A stretch of DNA of 51,497 nucleotides from Haemophilus massiliensis. Its GTDB lineage: Bacteria; Pseudomonadota; Gammaproteobacteria; Enterobacterales; Pasteurellaceae. Location: positions 788,313-839,809 of the forward strand of contig LM994636.1 of assembly GCA_000752995.2 (NCBI GenBank). The letters run 5' to 3'. The position numbers and the translations under genes were made by a program. Below the pieces are notes generated by a model. The model made no database searches and was not told where the DNA came from. It worked only from the letters and a program-made list of their open reading frames with translations. This document shows, piece by piece, positions 10,921 to 21,680 of the stretch. The stretch's first letter is position 1. Each line of letters opens with the position of its first letter.

Positions 10921-12408
10921 ATGAGTAAAGAAATTTTATTGGCGGCGGAAGCCGTTTCAAATGAAAAACTGTTGCCGCGCGAAAAGATTTTTGAAGCGTT
11001 GGAAAGTGCGATTGCCCTTTCCACCAAAAAGAAATACGAACAGGAAATCGATGTGCGCGTAGTGATTAACACCAAAACCGGTGAATTTGATACTTTCCGC
11101 CGTTGGTTGGTGGTCGAGCATGTGAATAATCCGACCAAAGAAATTACGTTGGAAGCGGCGCAATTTGAAGATCCGAATGCGAAACTCGGCGATTATGTGG
11201 AAGATCAGATTGAATCAGTTGCCTTTGACCGCATTACGATGCAGACCGCGCGTCAGGTTATCAGTACTAAAATCCGCGAGGCGGAACGCAATAAAATTGT
11301 TGAGCAGTTCCGTTCCCATCAAGGCGAAATTCTGACCGGTACGGTGAAAAAAGTGAATCGTGACAGCATTATGTTGGATTTAGGTCAGCAGGCGGAAGCC
11401 GTGATTCTGCGTGAAGATATGCTGCCGCGTGAGAATTTCCGTCCGGGCGATCGCGTGCGCGGGGTGCTATATAATGTCAATCCTGAAAGCAAAGGGGCAC
11501 AATTGTTTATTACCCGTGCGAAACCGGAAATGATTATTGAACTGTTCCGCATTGAAGTGCCGGAAATCGGTGAAGAATTAATTGAAATTAAAGGTGCGGC
11601 GCGTGATCCAGGTTCCCGTGCAAAAATTGCTGTGAAAAGCAACGATAAACGTATTGATCCTGTCGGTGCTTGTGTCGGTATGCGCGGTGCGCGGGTGCAG
11701 GCGATTACCAATGAACTCGGCGGCGAACGCGTGGATATCGTATTATGGGATGACAACCCGGCACAGTTTGTGATTAACGCCATGGCACCGGCGGATGTCA
11801 GTTCCATTGTGGTGGACGAAGATAAACATGCGATGGATATTGCGGTGGATGCGGCGAATCTGGCGCAGGCTATCGGACGTAACGGGCAGAATGTACGTCT
11901 TGCCACTCAGCTTACCGGCTGGACGCTGAATGTGATGACGACCGACGAATTGAATGCAAAACATCAGGCGGAAGATAATAAAGTACTGAAACTGTTTATG
12001 GATACATTGGAAATCGACGAAGAATTTGCGCAGATTTTAGTCGAAGAAGGGTTCTCTACACTGGAAGAACTGGCTTATGTACCGGTCAGTGAACTGACTG
12101 CAATCGACGGGCTGGAAGATGAGGATTTGGTAGAAGAGCTGCAAACCAGAGCGAAAGATGCACTCACTGCGGCGGCTTTGGCGGAAGAAGAAGCGTTGAA
12201 ACAGGCGCATATTGAAGATAAATTATTAAATCTGGAAGGGATGAATCGTCAAATTGCGTTGCAACTGGCGGCGAAACAGATTACCACCTTGGAGGAATTG
12301 GCTGAGCAAGGTGTGGATGATTTATCGGATATTGAGGATCTGAACGCAGAGCAGGCGGCGGATTTAATTATGGCGGCGCGTAATATTTGCTGGTTCAGCG
12401 GACAATAA
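10921..12408 (+). CDS. nusA: Transcription elongation/termination factor NusA
   Basis: NusA binds RNA polymerase and nascent RNA and modulates pausing, termination and antitermination. At 495 residues it equals the E. coli protein. Domain order: N-terminal RNAP-binding domain (1 to about 130), S1 domain (about 135-200, [20 protein letters not shown]), two KH domains (about 200-345, with [15 protein letters not shown] and [11 protein letters not shown]), and two C-terminal acidic repeats (about 360-490), each with an HhH-like LEELA motif. Having both acidic repeats is a gammaproteobacterial feature. A good ribosome site (AGGGGAAAAT) precedes the ATG. There are 24 bp to rimP and 14 bp to infB. 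Confidence 0.98.
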   Translation: MSKEILLAAEAVSNEKLLPREKIFEALESAIALSTKKKYEQEIDVRVVINTKTGEFDTFRRWLVVEHVNNPTKEITLEAAQFEDPNAKLGDYVEDQIESVAFDRITMQTARQVISTKIREAERNKIVEQFRSHQGEILTGTVKKVNRDSIMLDLGQQAEAVILREDMLPRENFRPGDRVRGVLYNVNPESKGAQLFITRAKPEMIIELFRIEVPEIGEELIEIKGAARDPGSRAKIAVKSNDKRIDPVGACVGMRGARVQAITNELGGERVDIVLWDDNPAQFVINAMAPADVSSIVVDEDKHAMDIAVDAANLAQAIGRNGQNVRLATQLTGWTLNVMTTDELNAKHQAEDNKVLKLFMDTLEIDEEFAQILVEEGFSTLEELAYVPVSELTAIDGLEDEDLVEELQTRAKDALTAAALAEEEALKQAHIEDKLLNLEGMNRQIALQLAAKQITTLEELAEQGVDDLSDIEDLNAEQAADLIMAARNICWFSGQ

Positions 12409-12422
12409 GGAGTGATAACACT

Positions 12423-14954
12423 ATGACGGATGAAATAAAATTATCGGGTGCGCCGAAAAAGCTGAGCTTACAGCGGAGAACCAAAACTACAGTTAGTGGC
12501 ACAACCAGCGGCGGACGTAGTAAAGAAGTGCAGGTCGAAGTGCGTAAAAAACGTATGGTGCAAACCGAGGCGGCAAGAAAAGCGGAAGAACAGGCACGTT
12601 TGAAAGCAAAAGAAGATGCCGAGAAAAAAGCCGCGGCAGAAAAAGCACAGCGCGAAGCGGAAGAAAAAGCGCGTATTGAAGCGGAAAAAGTACAGCAAGC
12701 GAAAGCTGCACAGGCTGCGGAGAAAAAAACTGCGGAAAAAACCACCGCACTTAAAGCGGAAAACAAAGCGCTTGATGCGGAAAAAGAAAAGCGCAAAGCG
12801 GAAGAAGCGGAATTGCGCCGCAAAGCGGAAGAATTGGCCCGCCAAAAAGCGGAAGAACAAGCCCGAAAAGCCGCGGAAGAAGCCAAACGTTATGCGGAAA
12901 GCGCGGAGGAGCAAAACGGCAGTGAAAATGCGGATGAATATGCCGATTATCATTTGACATCAAGCTATGCGCTTGAGGCGGAAAATGAGGAAGAACGGCG
13001 TAACGAAGGGCGCGGTCGTGGTAAAAATAAAGTTGTGAAAGCGAAAAAAGGCGGACGTGAGGATGATAATTCCAAAACCGAACGTGAATCCAACCGTCGT
13101 AATCAGAAAGATTCTCGCGGCATCAAAGGTGGCAAGGGTAAACAAGGTAAAAAAGGCAGCACATTGCAGCAGGGCTTTACCAAACCTGCCGCACCGGTCA
13201 ATCGTGACGTGGTGATTGGTGAAACCATTACGGTTGCTGAGTTGGCGAATAAAATGGCGGTAAAAGCCACCGAAATCATCAAAACGATGATGAAAATGGG
13301 CGAAATGGTGACGATTAACCAAGTGATCGATCAGGAAACCGCCCAGCTGGTGGCGGAAGAAATGGGTCATAAGGTGATTCTGCGTAAAGAAAATGAGTTG
13401 GAAGAAGCGGTATTGGAAGATCGTGATGTAAACGCAGAAAAAGTAAATCGTGCGCCGGTCGTGACCATTATGGGACACGTTGACCACGGTAAAACCTCAT
13501 TGCTTGATTATATTCGTAAAGCTAAAGTGGCTGCCGGCGAGGCGGGCGGTATTACTCAGCATATCGGTGCTTATCATGTCGAAACCGAAGACGGTAAGAT
13601 GATTACTTTCTTGGATACGCCGGGACACGCAGCGTTTACTTCCATGCGTGCGCGCGGCGCAAAAGCAACGGATATTGTGGTGCTAGTGGTGGCAGCGGAC
13701 GACGGCGTGATGCCGCAGACCATTGAAGCCATTCAGCATGCCAAAGCGGCGGGCGTACCGATTGTGGTGGCGGTCAATAAGATCGATAAACCGGAAGCCA
13801 ATCCGGATCGAGTCGAACAGGAGTTGCTGCAACACGAGGTAATCGCGGAAAAATTCGGCGGTGATACGCAGTTTGTTTATGTGTCGGCGAAAAAAGGGAT
13901 CGGTGTTGATGAATTGCTTGATGCGATTTTATTACAATCCGAAGTATTAGAATTGACCGCCGTGAAAGACGGTATGGCCAGCGGTGTGGTGATTGAATCT
14001 TATCTGGATAAAGGACGCGGTCCGGTGGCGACCATTTTGGTTCAATCGGGAACGTTGCGCCGTGGCGATATTGTGCTGTGCGGTTTTGAATACGGTCGTG
14101 TACGCGCAATGCGTGATGAAGACGGCAAAGATATTGATTCTGCCGGACCGTCTATTCCGGTGGAAGTGTTGGGGCTGTCCGGTGTGCCAGCGGCCGGTGA
14201 CGAAGCCACGGTGGTGCGTGACGAGAAGAAAGCCCGTGAAGTGGCATTGTATCGTCAGGGTAAATTCCGTGATGTGAAGCTGGCGCGTCAGCAAAAAGCC
14301 AAACTGGAAAATATGTTCAGCAATATGGAAGAAGGCGATATTGCAGAACTGAACGTGATTGTGAAAGCCGACGTACAGGGTTCGGTTGAAGCCATTGTTC
14401 AGGCGTTGCAGGAGCTGTCCACCGATGAAGTTAAAGTCAATGTGGTGGGGTCCGGGGTCGGCGGTATTACCGAAACCGATGCCACTTTAGCGGCGGCGTC
14501 CAATGCAATTATTGTCGGCTTTAACGTGCGTGCCGATGCGTCTGCGCGTCGTATTATCGAAAATGAAAATATCGATCTGCGTTATTACTCCATTATTTAC
14601 GAGCTGTTAAACGAAATCAAAGCAGCGATGAGCGGGATGTTACAGCCTGAGTTCAAACAGGAAATCATTGGTCTGGCGGAAGTCCGTGATGTGTTCCGTC
14701 ATCCGAAATTCGGCGCGATTGCCGGTTGTATGGTGACCGAAGGCATGGTTAAACGTAATAATCCGATTCGCGTATTACGTGATAATGTCGTGATTTTTGA
14801 AGGCGAGCTGGAATCTCTGCGCCGCTTTAAAGACGATGTTTCCGAAGTGCGCAGCGGTATGGAATGCGGTATCGGAGTGAAAAACTATAATGACGTAAAA
14901 GTCGGTGACCAAATCGAAGTGTTTGAAGTGGTCGAGGTTAAACGTTCGATTTAA
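12423..14954 (+). CDS. infB: Translation initiation factor IF-2
   Basis: IF-2 is the GTPase that places fMet-tRNA on the 30S subunit and drives subunit joining. The start is the ATG of [19 protein letters not shown] behind AAGGAG, giving 843 residues. The protein starts at the [13 protein letters not shown] segment, equivalent to about residue 55 of E. coli IF-2, so the first IF2N subdomain is absent. A highly charged Ala/Lys/Glu helix follows (about 45-165), then a basic linker. A second IF2N-like domain ([19 protein letters not shown]) is followed by the G domain with [17 protein letters not shown] and NKIDKP, and domains II-IV to the C-terminus ([12 protein letters not shown]). An uptake signal is built into the helix region (12744-12752). 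Confidence 0.98.
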   Translation: MTDEIKLSGAPKKLSLQRRTKTTVSGTTSGGRSKEVQVEVRKKRMVQTEAARKAEEQARLKAKEDAEKKAAAEKAQREAEEKARIEAEKVQQAKAAQAAEKKTAEKTTALKAENKALDAEKEKRKAEEAELRRKAEELARQKAEEQARKAAEEAKRYAESAEEQNGSENADEYADYHLTSSYALEAENEEERRNEGRGRGKNKVVKAKKGGREDDNSKTERESNRRNQKDSRGIKGGKGKQGKKGSTLQQGFTKPAAPVNRDVVIGETITVAELANKMAVKATEIIKTMMKMGEMVTINQVIDQETAQLVAEEMGHKVILRKENELEEAVLEDRDVNAEKVNRAPVVTIMGHVDHGKTSLLDYIRKAKVAAGEAGGITQHIGAYHVETEDGKMITFLDTPGHAAFTSMRARGAKATDIVVLVVAADDGVMPQTIEAIQHAKAAGVPIVVAVNKIDKPEANPDRVEQELLQHEVIAEKFGGDTQFVYVSAKKGIGVDELLDAILLQSEVLELTAVKDGMASGVVIESYLDKGRGPVATILVQSGTLRRGDIVLCGFEYGRVRAMRDEDGKDIDSAGPSIPVEVLGLSGVPAAGDEATVVRDEKKAREVALYRQGKFRDVKLARQQKAKLENMFSNMEEGDIAELNVIVKADVQGSVEAIVQALQELSTDEVKVNVVGSGVGGITETDATLAAASNAIIVGFNVRADASARRIIENENIDLRYYSIIYELLNEIKAAMSGMLQPEFKQEIIGLAEVRDVFRHPKFGAIAGCMVTEGMVKRNNPIRVLRDNVVIFEGELESLRRFKDDVSEVRSGMECGIGVKNYNDVKVGDQIEVFEVVEVKRSI

Positions 14955-14966
14955 TTCGATGGTATG

Positions 14967-14988
14967 CCGAGCGGTGTTGTCCGCTCGG
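14967..14988 (+). promoter_or_regulatory. Hairpin between infB and rbfA
   Basis: A perfect 8-bp stem CCGAGCGG / CCGCTCGG with a 6-nt loop, just after the infB stop. There is no proper U-run behind it, so it is more likely an mRNA processing or stabilising element, or a weak attenuator, than a full terminator. Confidence 0.55.
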
Positions 14989-15049
14989 GTATGCATTATT
15001 TTATTCAGGCGGACAGTTGTTCGCCTCTGTCTTATTCAGGAGAGTATCA

Positions 15050-15430
15050 ATGAGAGAATTTAAGCGCAGTGATCGCGTGGCGCAGGAATTGCAGAAAGAA
15101 GTCGCACTGATTTTACAACGTGAGGTTAAAGATCCGCGCATCGGTATGGTGACGGTCTCCGATGTGGAGGTCTCCAGCGATTTGGCGTATGCGAAAATAT
15201 TCGTTACATTCTTATTTGACCATGATGAAAGTGCTATTGAAAACGGAATGCAGGGGCTACACAAAGCTGCACCCTATATTCGTTCGTTGCTGGCGAAAGC
15301 CATGCGCCTGCGCATTGTGCCGGAATTGCGTTTTGTTTATGACCGCTCTTTGGTGGAAGGCATGCGCATGTCGAATTTGGTGACGAATGTCGTGCGTGAA
15401 GATGAGAAAAAACATAAAGAAGAGCAGTAA
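15050..15430 (+). CDS. rbfA: 30S ribosome-binding factor RbfA
   Basis: RbfA binds the free 30S subunit near the 5' helix of 16S rRNA and is needed for late maturation and cold growth. The start is the ATG of [19 protein letters not shown] behind CAGGAGAG; this gives 126 residues (E. coli 133). The single KH-type fold shows [29 protein letters not shown] and the C-terminal [19 protein letters not shown]. The stop (TAATG) overlaps the start of truB by one base, so translation is coupled. This is the same order as in E. coli. Confidence 0.97.
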   Translation: MREFKRSDRVAQELQKEVALILQREVKDPRIGMVTVSDVEVSSDLAYAKIFVTFLFDHDESAIENGMQGLHKAAPYIRSLLAKAMRLRIVPELRFVYDRSLVEGMRMSNLVTNVVREDEKKHKEEQ

Positions 15431-16347
15431 TGAGCAAACCGCGTAAACAAGGGCGTGATGTGCATGGGATTTTTTTGCTGGATAAAGCACAGGGAATGAG
15501 TTCCAACGACATCATGCAGAAAGTAAAGCGCCTTTTCCAAGCCAATAAAGCCGGGCATACCGGGGCGCTGGATCCGCTGGCAACAGGAATGTTACCGATT
15601 TGTTTAGGTGAGGCGACAAAATTTTCGCAGTATTTGCTGGATTCGGATAAACGCTATCGAGTAACTGCCAAGTTGGGCGAGCGAACCGATACCTCCGATG
15701 CCGACGGACAGATTATTCAGCGCCGAAGCGTTGAGGTAAAAACGTCGCAGATTTTGACCGCACTTGAGCCGTTTCGCGGTGAGATTATGCAAGTACCGAC
15801 CATGTTTTCTGCCCTAAAATATCAGGGAAAACCGCTGTACGACTATGCCCGCGCAGGTATTAGTGTGGCGCGCGAAGCCCGTCCTATTACGATTTTCGAG
15901 CTGTGCTTTATCGAATATCAGGCGCCTTTTCTCACCCTCGAGGTGCATTGTTCCAAAGGCACCTATATCCGCACACTGGTTGATGATTTGGGGCAGGCGC
16001 TGGGCTGCGGTGCGCATGTCACGATGTTGCGCCGTTTAGCGGTGGCGGATTATCCGGCAGAGCATATGCTGACCTTAGCGCAGTTGCAGCAGATCGCACA
16101 AACTGCTTCGCTGGCTGAAATGGACGCCTTATTACTGCCGCCGGACAGTGCGGTTGCTTGTTTGCCGAAATTGTGTTTAAGCGCTGAACAAAGCCGGGCG
16201 GTGAAATTCGGTCAGCGGGTAAAATTCGACAACCTACAGGCGCTTTATGGTCAAGTGCGGTTATTTTCCGATGAGAATCTTTTTCTGGGCGTTGCGCAAG
16301 TGGATGAACATAATGTGATCCGCCCGCAGCGCATGACGAATTTTTAA
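15430..16347 (+). CDS. truB: tRNA pseudouridine-55 synthase
   Basis: TruB makes pseudouridine 55 in the T-loop of elongator tRNAs and also acts as a tRNA chaperone. The catalytic aspartate is D48 in [14 protein letters not shown]. The [19 protein letters not shown] stretch and the C-terminal PUA-like domain complete the 305-residue protein (E. coli 314). It is the last gene of the operon. Two uptake signals lie inside the gene (15757-15765 and 16253-16261). A GCGGAC / GTCCGC hairpin follows the stop. Confidence 0.97.
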   Translation: MSKPRKQGRDVHGIFLLDKAQGMSSNDIMQKVKRLFQANKAGHTGALDPLATGMLPICLGEATKFSQYLLDSDKRYRVTAKLGERTDTSDADGQIIQRRSVEVKTSQILTALEPFRGEIMQVPTMFSALKYQGKPLYDYARAGISVAREARPITIFELCFIEYQAPFLTLEVHCSKGTYIRTLVDDLGQALGCGAHVTMLRRLAVADYPAEHMLTLAQLQQIAQTASLAEMDALLLPPDSAVACLPKLCLSAEQSRAVKFGQRVKFDNLQALYGQVRLFSDENLFLGVAQVDEHNVIRPQRMTNF

Positions 16348-16353
16348 TATATG

Positions 16354-16370
16354 GCGGACAAATCGTCCGC
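16354..16370 (+). terminator. Hairpin after truB
   Basis: GCGGAC (16354-16359) and GTCCGC (16365-16370) form a 6-bp stem with a 5-nt loop right after truB. The T-run behind it is poor (ATCATTGTGATTGTT), so it may be a weak terminator ending the rimP-truB operon before the oppositely oriented tRNA-Gly genes. Confidence 0.45.
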
Positions 16371-16445
16371 ATCATTGTGATTGTTATAGTGCAAACGATA
16401 AAATTCTTTTATTAATGAAAAGGGCTATCGGAATAAAGAAGAAAT

Positions 16446-16521
16446 TGGAGCGGGAAACGAGGCTCGAACTCGCGACCCCAACCTTGGCAAGGTTGTGCTC
16501 TACCAACTGAGCTATTCCCGC
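16446..16521 (-). tRNA. tRNA-Gly (anticodon GCC), distal copy
   Basis: A 76-nt cloverleaf on the minus strand with encoded CCA. It starts GCGGGAATAGCTCAG, has anticodon loop TTGCCAA and ends with the T-arm GGTTCGAG-type loop and CCCGCTCCA. It is nearly identical to the copy 33 bp upstream (on the minus strand). The two differ in one anticodon-stem base pair. Confidence 0.97.
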
Positions 16522-16554
16522 ATACACAGATATTATTGATAATCTGTATGAAAT

Positions 16555-16630
<76 letters not shown>

Positions 16631-16667
16631 GTTAATTTGTTGGTCATTCGTGCTGAATGTAGGGCGT

Positions 16668-16695
16668 ATTATACGAAAAAATTTGTGTCTGGCAA
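16668..16695 (-). promoter_or_regulatory. Promoter of the tRNA-Gly pair
   Basis: On the minus strand: -35 TTGCCA (16695-16690), a 16-bp spacer and a perfect -10 TATAAT (16673-16668), followed by a GC-rich ACGCC discriminator as in other stable RNA promoters. Confidence 0.8.
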
Positions 16696-16749
16696 GCGTA
16701 ATCGGAAAAAAAGTCTTACGCTCGCTTGATTATTCACCAAATTGAATAA

Positions 16750-17304
16750 TTATTTATCGGCTGAGCGAATAAAGTGAGTGCGATAATAAGCCAATTCGGC
16801 GATGGATTCCCGAATATCGTCCAGCGCAAGATGTGTATTTTTCTTTTCAAATCCTTGTAAAATTTCCGGTTGCCAGCGCGATGCCAGCTCTTTTAGCGTA
16901 CTGACGTCCAGATAGCGGTAGTGGAAATAATCCGCCAGTTCGGGCATGTAATTGAATAAAAAGCGTTTATCCTGCGCCACACTGTTACCGCAAATCGGTG
17001 ATACGCCTTTCGGCACCCATTTTTTCAGAAAATCAAGAGTTTGTAATTCCGCTGCGCGTTCATTCAGTTTGCTTGCTTTCACCCGTTCTACCAGCCCGTT
17101 TGCCGTGTGGGTTTTCACGCACCAATCACTCATGTTCGCGAGCAGTTCGTCGGGCTGATGTATTGCCAGTACCGGACCTTCCGCCAGAATGTTAAGATTT
17201 TTGTCGGTGACGATGGTGGCGATTTCGATAATACGTTCTTTTACGGGATCCAGCCCGGTCATTTCAAGATCAATCCAAATAAGATTTTGTTTATCCAGTT
17301 GCAT
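16750..17304 (-). CDS. orn: Oligoribonuclease
   Basis: Orn is the 3'-5' exonuclease that degrades 2-5-nt RNA fragments (including pGpG) to mononucleotides; it is essential in many gammaproteobacteria. The start is the ATG of [19 protein letters not shown], giving 184 residues (E. coli 181); the open frame upstream adds an unrelated tail. DEDDh catalytic residues are visible: D12 and E14 in IDLEMTG, the aspartate in [12 protein letters not shown], and the final H-x4-D in [11 protein letters not shown]. It is divergent from rsgA, as in E. coli. Confidence 0.97.
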   Translation of the reverse strand: MQLDKQNLIWIDLEMTGLDPVKERIIEIATIVTDKNLNILAEGPVLAIHQPDELLANMSDWCVKTHTANGLVERVKASKLNERAAELQTLDFLKKWVPKGVSPICGNSVAQDKRFLFNYMPELADYFHYRYLDVSTLKELASRWQPEILQGFEKKNTHLALDDIRESIAELAYYRTHFIRSADK

Positions 17305-17374
17305 AATATAAGATATCCTATACAAAATTTTTGTTATTCTAACTGAAAACTGACCGCACTTTAAGGATTTATCT

Positions 17375-18424
17375 TTGAGCAAACGTAAATTAACCCGCAA
17401 CCAGCAGCGACGTATTCAATCCAATAATACTAAAACTCTGCATCGTCATCAGGGCAAACAGCACCATGCTATCGAATGGCTGGATGACATGTTAGGCGAC
17501 TCGCAGGCGGGAATTGTGGTGACGCGTTATTCGGCTCATGCGGATGTGGAAGCGGAAAACGGAGAGGTATTGCGCTGTAATTTGCGTCGCACGTTATCCG
17601 GTTTAGTGGTGGGCGATAAGGTGGTCTGGCGCAAAGGCAATCGGCAGTTGCAAGGCGTGAGTGGTGTGATTGAGGCGGTGCATCCGCGTAAAAACGCCAT
17701 CGCGCGCCCGGATTATTATGACGGCTTAAAGGTAATTGCCGCAAATATCGATCAAATTATTATCGTTTCGGCGGTGGTGCCGGCGCTGTCTTTAAATATT
17801 ATCGATCGCTATCTGGTGATCTGCGAAACCGCAGGCATTCCCGCCGTGATCGTATTAAATAAAGCGGATATGTTATCCGATGCACAGCGCCGGGAAGTAC
17901 AGGCGCAGCTTGATATTTATCGGAATATTGGTTATCAGACTATGATGCTATCGGCGGCAAGCGGTGAAAATATGCAAAAACTGACCGCACTTTTAGCCCG
18001 CGGGGCTTCCGTGTTGGTCGGACAGTCGGGAGTGGGGAAGTCCAGTTTGATTAACCGTATTTTACCGGAAAGCGATGTTCCCACCGGCGAGGTGAGTGAA
18101 ATTTCCGGTTTGGGGCAGCATACCACCACTTCATCACATTTATATCATTTGCCGCAGGGCGGGGCTTTGATTGATTCGCCGGGCATTCGTGAATTCGGTT
18201 TATGGCATCTGGACAGAGAACAGATAACTAAAGGCTATCGTGAATTTCAATATTTTTTAGGCACCTGTAAATTTAGAGACTGCAAACATGGTGATGATCC
18301 GGGCTGTGCGCTGCGGGAAGCGGTACGTCAGGGCAAGATCCATCCGCTCAGATTTGAAAATTACCACCGCTTGCTCGCCGGTCTATCGGAAACCAAGTCG
18401 CAAAGATATTTTTCTATAAGCTGA
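17375..18424 (+). CDS. rsgA: Ribosome small subunit-dependent GTPase RsgA
   Basis: RsgA is a circularly permuted GTPase that checks and matures the 30S subunit. A TTG start at 17375 sits behind AAGGA and gives [13 protein letters not shown], which matches the family N-terminus and a length of 349 residues (E. coli 350). Domain order: OB fold (about 40-110), the permuted G domain with G4 NKAD ahead of G1 GQSGVGKSS (216-224) and G3 DSPG, then the zinc domain with [14 protein letters not shown] (C-x4-C-x-H-x5-C). One uptake signal precedes the start (17353-17361) and one is inside (17984-17992). Confidence 0.97.
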   Translation: MSKRKLTRNQQRRIQSNNTKTLHRHQGKQHHAIEWLDDMLGDSQAGIVVTRYSAHADVEAENGEVLRCNLRRTLSGLVVGDKVVWRKGNRQLQGVSGVIEAVHPRKNAIARPDYYDGLKVIAANIDQIIIVSAVVPALSLNIIDRYLVICETAGIPAVIVLNKADMLSDAQRREVQAQLDIYRNIGYQTMMLSAASGENMQKLTALLARGASVLVGQSGVGKSSLINRILPESDVPTGEVSEISGLGQHTTTSSHLYHLPQGGALIDSPGIREFGLWHLDREQITKGYREFQYFLGTCKFRDCKHGDDPGCALREAVRQGKIHPLRFENYHRLLAGLSETKSQRYFSIS

Positions 18425-18480
18425 AACGGTTAAATAAAAGTTAAAGTCAGCATAAAAAATAAACAAATTTACTGTTTTTT

Positions 18481-18542
18481 TGTGATTTAGTTCAAATTTT
18501 ATTGCGATTAACCTTGATTATTCTATTGCCAAGCCTGATACT
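18481..18542 (+). promoter_or_regulatory. CRP-like site and promoter of ptsH
   Basis: A CRP-like site TGTGATTTAGTTCAAA (18481-18496; TGTGA-N6-TCAAA, 9 of 10 consensus positions). It is followed by -35 TTGATT (18514-18519), a 17-bp spacer and -10 GATACT (18537-18542). With a start near 18549, the site is centred close to -60.5, the class I activation position. Cyclic-AMP control of ptsHI-crr is well known in enterobacteria; here it is inferred from the sequence. Confidence 0.6.
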
Positions 18543-18661
18543 ACGCGACGATTTATTTTTAAATATAAAATAAATATTAAACCGAATTTAATAGGTTTGT
18601 GGTTTAAATCTGTTATTAACTTTTAATACTTAGAATTTACTAAATTTTAGAGGATACGATT

Positions 18662-18919
18662 ATGTACTCAAAAGATGTTGAAATTACCGCGCCAAATGGT
18701 TTACATACACGCCCTGCCGCTCAATTTGTGAAAGAAGCGAAAGCGTTTGCTTCCGAAGTTACCGTCACATCCGCAGGTAAAAGTGCGAGTGCTAAGAGTT
18801 TATTTAAACTACAGACTTTAGGTTTAACACAAGGTACCGTGATTACTATTTCTGCCGACGGCGAAGATGAGCAAAAAGCGGTTGATCACTTAGTCGCGTT
18901 AATTCCTACGTTAGAATAA
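18662..18919 (+). CDS. ptsH: Phosphocarrier protein HPr
   Basis: HPr carries phosphate from Enzyme I to the sugar-specific EIIA proteins of the phosphotransferase system. It is 85 residues, the standard size. The phosphorylated histidine is H15 in [16 protein letters not shown]. The [13 protein letters not shown] segment carries the conserved serine helix seen in enteric HPr. It is preceded by a 110-bp leader and a good ribosome site (AGAGGATACG). It is the first gene of ptsH-ptsI-crr, and a long hairpin separates it from ptsI. Confidence 0.98.
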   Translation: MYSKDVEITAPNGLHTRPAAQFVKEAKAFASEVTVTSAGKSASAKSLFKLQTLGLTQGTVITISADGEDEQKAVDHLVALIPTLE

Positions 18920-18927
18920 TTCGGAGT

Positions 18928-18983
18928 TAGCCATAAAACGGCGGTTTTTATCGTGATTGATGAAAGCTCGGGTTTTATGGCTA
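18928..18983 (+). promoter_or_regulatory. Long inverted repeat between ptsH and ptsI
   Basis: TAGCCATAAAAC (18928-18939) and GTTTTATGGCTA (18972-18983) are perfect 12-bp complements around a 32-nt loop. A weak U-rich stretch (TTGTTCTATTT) follows. It could reduce read-through into ptsI, or protect the ptsH message 3' end so that HPr is made in excess over Enzyme I. Confidence 0.6.
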
Positions 18984-19031
18984 TTGTTCTATTTAGGGTA
19001 AGTTTTAATTTATCATTTCGGAAGGTTATAT

Positions 19032-20759
19032 ATGATTTCAGGTATTCCAGCATCGCCGGGCATTGTTTTTGGTAAAGCATTGGTGTTAAAAGAAGAAAAA
19101 ATTGTCCTCGATACGCAGAAAATTAAAGATGATCAGATTGAAGCGGAAGTGGCACGTTTTTATCAGGGTAGAACCGCCGCCATTGAGCAATTAACCGCAA
19201 TTAAAGACCGTGCTTATGCCTCGTTAGGCGAAGAAAAAGCGGCGATTTTTGAAGGTCATTTGATGATTCTTGAAGATGAAGAATTAGAAGAAGAAATTAT
19301 TGATTATCTGCGTAGCAATAAAGTCAATGCTGGCGTAGCGGCGAGTAAGATTATTGATCAGCAGGTCGCAATGCTTTCGGAAATCGACGATGAATATTTG
19401 AAAGAACGTGCCGGTGATATTCGGGATATCGGCAATCGTCTGATCAGAAATATTCTCGGCATGCATATTATTGATTTGGGCGACATCAGCGAAGAAGCCA
19501 TTTTGGTTGCCTACGATTTGACGCCGTCGGAAACCGCACAGCTGAATCTAGATAAAGTACTGGGATTCATTACCGATATCGGCGGCAGAACATCGCATAC
19601 GTCGATTATGGCGCGTTCATTGGAATTACCGGCGATTGTGGGTACCAACAATGTGACTCAGCTGGTGAATACCGGGGATTATTTAATCTTGGATGCTGTA
19701 AATAATCAGGTGTATGTGAATCCGACGCAGGAACAGATCGAGCGGTTTAAAAACTTACAGGCTCAGCTGGCGGAAGAAAAAGCCGAACTGGCGAAATTAA
19801 AAGATTTACCAGCATTGACACTGGACGGACATCGTGTGGATGTGGTGGCCAATATCGGTACTATCCGTGATGTCGAAGGCGCGGATCGCAATGGTGCGGA
19901 AGGGGTCGGGTTATATCGCACCGAGTTTTTATTTATGGATCGCGATCAGTTACCGAGCGAGGAAGAACAGTTTATTGCTTATAAAGAAGTGGTTGAAGCA
20001 ATGAACGGACGTATTGTCGTGTTACGTACGATGGATATCGGCGGCGATAAGGAATTACCGTATTTGAATCTGCCGAAAGAAATGAATCCGTTTCTTGGCT
20101 GGCGCGCTATCCGTATCGCAATGGATCGCCGTGAGATTTTACATGCCCAGCTGCGTGCCGTTTTACGGGCATCTGCGTTCGGTAATCTGGCTGTGATGTT
20201 CCCGATGATCATTTCCGTGGAAGAAATTCGCGAATTGAAATCTGTGATTGAAAACCTAAAACAGGAATTGCGCGATGAAGGCAAAGCCTTTAACGAAGAT
20301 ATTCAGGTCGGTGTTATGGTGGAAACTCCATCTGCGGCGGTGAATGCAAAATTCTTGGCGAAAGAAGTGGACTTTTTCAGTATCGGTACCAATGATTTAA
20401 CCCAGTACACTTTGGCCGTTGATCGCGGTAATGAATTAATTTCTCATTTGTACAATCCAATGGCACCGTCAGTGTTGAATTTAATCAAACAGGTGATTGA
20501 CGCTTCACATGCCGAAGGCAAATGGACCGGTATGTGCGGTGAACTGGCAGGTGATGAAAAAGCGACGTTGCTGCTGCTTGGTATGGGGCTGGACGAATTC
20601 AGTATGAGTGCGATTTCCGTGCCGCGCATTAAGAAGTTAATTCGTAATGTTAATTATCAGGATGCGAAAGAATTAGCCGATAAAGCTCTGCAACAGCCGA
20701 CAGCCGCTGATATTGAAAAGCTGGTTGCTGATTTTTTAGCTGAAAAAGCGTTAAACTAG
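19032..20759 (+). CDS. ptsI: PTS Enzyme I (phosphoenolpyruvate-protein phosphotransferase)
   Basis: Enzyme I takes phosphate from PEP and passes it to HPr, starting all PTS sugar uptake. The protein is 575 residues, equal to E. coli. The active-site histidine is H189 in [18 protein letters not shown]. The N-terminal HPr-binding helical domain comes first (about 25-145). The C-terminal PEP-binding TIM barrel follows from about 255, with [31 protein letters not shown] and the catalytic cysteine in [11 protein letters not shown]. The gene is transcribed with ptsH and crr. Confidence 0.98.
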   Translation: MISGIPASPGIVFGKALVLKEEKIVLDTQKIKDDQIEAEVARFYQGRTAAIEQLTAIKDRAYASLGEEKAAIFEGHLMILEDEELEEEIIDYLRSNKVNAGVAASKIIDQQVAMLSEIDDEYLKERAGDIRDIGNRLIRNILGMHIIDLGDISEEAILVAYDLTPSETAQLNLDKVLGFITDIGGRTSHTSIMARSLELPAIVGTNNVTQLVNTGDYLILDAVNNQVYVNPTQEQIERFKNLQAQLAEEKAELAKLKDLPALTLDGHRVDVVANIGTIRDVEGADRNGAEGVGLYRTEFLFMDRDQLPSEEEQFIAYKEVVEAMNGRIVVLRTMDIGGDKELPYLNLPKEMNPFLGWRAIRIAMDRREILHAQLRAVLRASAFGNLAVMFPMIISVEEIRELKSVIENLKQELRDEGKAFNEDIQVGVMVETPSAAVNAKFLAKEVDFFSIGTNDLTQYTLAVDRGNELISHLYNPMAPSVLNLIKQVIDASHAEGKWTGMCGELAGDEKATLLLLGMGLDEFSMSAISVPRIKKLIRNVNYQDAKELADKALQQPTAADIEKLVADFLAEKALN

Positions 20760-20820
20760 ATACCAATTGTGAAATTTTTGCGCTAGAATAGCTCAAACAT
20801 TCACTAGTAGGAGACTTAAA

Positions 20821-21321
20821 ATGGGCTTTTTCGATAAACTATTCGGTTCAAAAGACAATAAAGCTGTCGATGTCACGATTTATGCGCCACTTTCCGGCGA
20901 GATCGTCAACATCGAAGACGTGCCTGATGTCGTGTTTTCAGAAAAAATTGTCGGTGATGGTGTCGCTATTCGCCCTACCGGTAATAAAATCGTTGCTCCG
21001 GTGGACGGCGTAATTGGTAAAATTTTTGAAACGAATCATGCGTTTTCAATGGAGTCGAAAGAAGGCGTTGAATTGTTCGTTCATTTCGGTATTGATACGG
21101 TTGAATTGAAAGGTGAAGGTTTTACTCGTGTGGCGCAGGAAGGACAATCGGTAAAACGTGGTGATACCGTCATTGAATTCGATTTAGCGTTATTGGAAAC
21201 AAAAGCAAAATCCGTACTGACTCCGGTGGTTATCTCCAATATGGACGAAATCAGCAGTATGGATAAAAAAACCGGTGAAGTGGTTGCCGGTGAATCTGTG
21301 GTATTAGTGTTGAAAAAATAA
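20821..21321 (+). CDS. crr: PTS glucose-specific EIIA component (IIA-Glc)
   Basis: IIA-Glc passes phosphate from HPr to glucose-type EIIB domains. By its phosphorylation state it controls adenylate cyclase and inducer exclusion in enteric relatives. It is 166 residues (E. coli 169). The two active-site histidines are visible as H73 in [10 protein letters not shown] and H88 in [14 protein letters not shown]. The N-terminal amphipathic helix [11 protein letters not shown], which lets IIA-Glc touch the membrane, is conserved. No membrane EIIBC-Glc gene is in the window. A strong terminator follows. Confidence 0.97.
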   Translation: MGFFDKLFGSKDNKAVDVTIYAPLSGEIVNIEDVPDVVFSEKIVGDGVAIRPTGNKIVAPVDGVIGKIFETNHAFSMESKEGVELFVHFGIDTVELKGEGFTRVAQEGQSVKRGDTVIEFDLALLETKAKSVLTPVVISNMDEISSMDKKTGEVVAGESVVLVLKK

Positions 21322-21680
21322 GACGACGGATGTAAAAAAGCTCATTCAAAATCGAATGGGCTTTTTTATTAGCTACTAAAGTGTACCTCTGCAGAGTTAT
21401 GCAACGGCCCAAAAGTGCGGTCAGAAATTTAATCATTTATCAAAATAAAACCATCTTCCATGTTTAAACATTGGTTTTTAGCCCTTTGTGCTAAAAAAGC
21501 ACTATCTTTCTTTCAAAAAATTTAATAATATTTACTAAATTTGTTAAAGATTTGTAAATGCATGCCGATGGCTGTAAAATACCGGCAAATCAAATTTAAG
21601 GCATTTTGTTATCTACCCGGCGTTTAATTTTAGACTGAAAAATTAAACATAACTTTAAATTAACAAATAAGGAAAAGACT
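21322..21680. other. 359-bp gap between crr and aceE
   Basis: It holds the crr terminator (21334-21367), an uptake signal (21413-21421), a perfect inverted repeat TTTTTAGC / GCTAAAAA (21475-21482 and 21490-21497) and an AT-rich leader before aceE. I see no protein gene. No pdhR is next to aceE and I could not recognise a PdhR operator (AATTGGT-N3-ACCAATT) here. Confidence 0.7.
21334..21367 (+). terminator. Rho-independent terminator of ptsH-ptsI-crr
   Basis: A long stem of AAAAAAGCTCATTC with GAATGGGCTTTTTT (one G-U pair) and a short A-rich loop, ending in a T-run. It lies 12 bp past crr. The A-run on the other side means it could also work in reverse. Confidence 0.9.

Noticed and set aside
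12616..12957. Long lysine/arginine-rich frame in another frame of infB
   Set aside because: It is a composition artefact of the Ala/Lys/Glu-rich helix of IF-2. The main frame is certain and the alternative product has no domain character.
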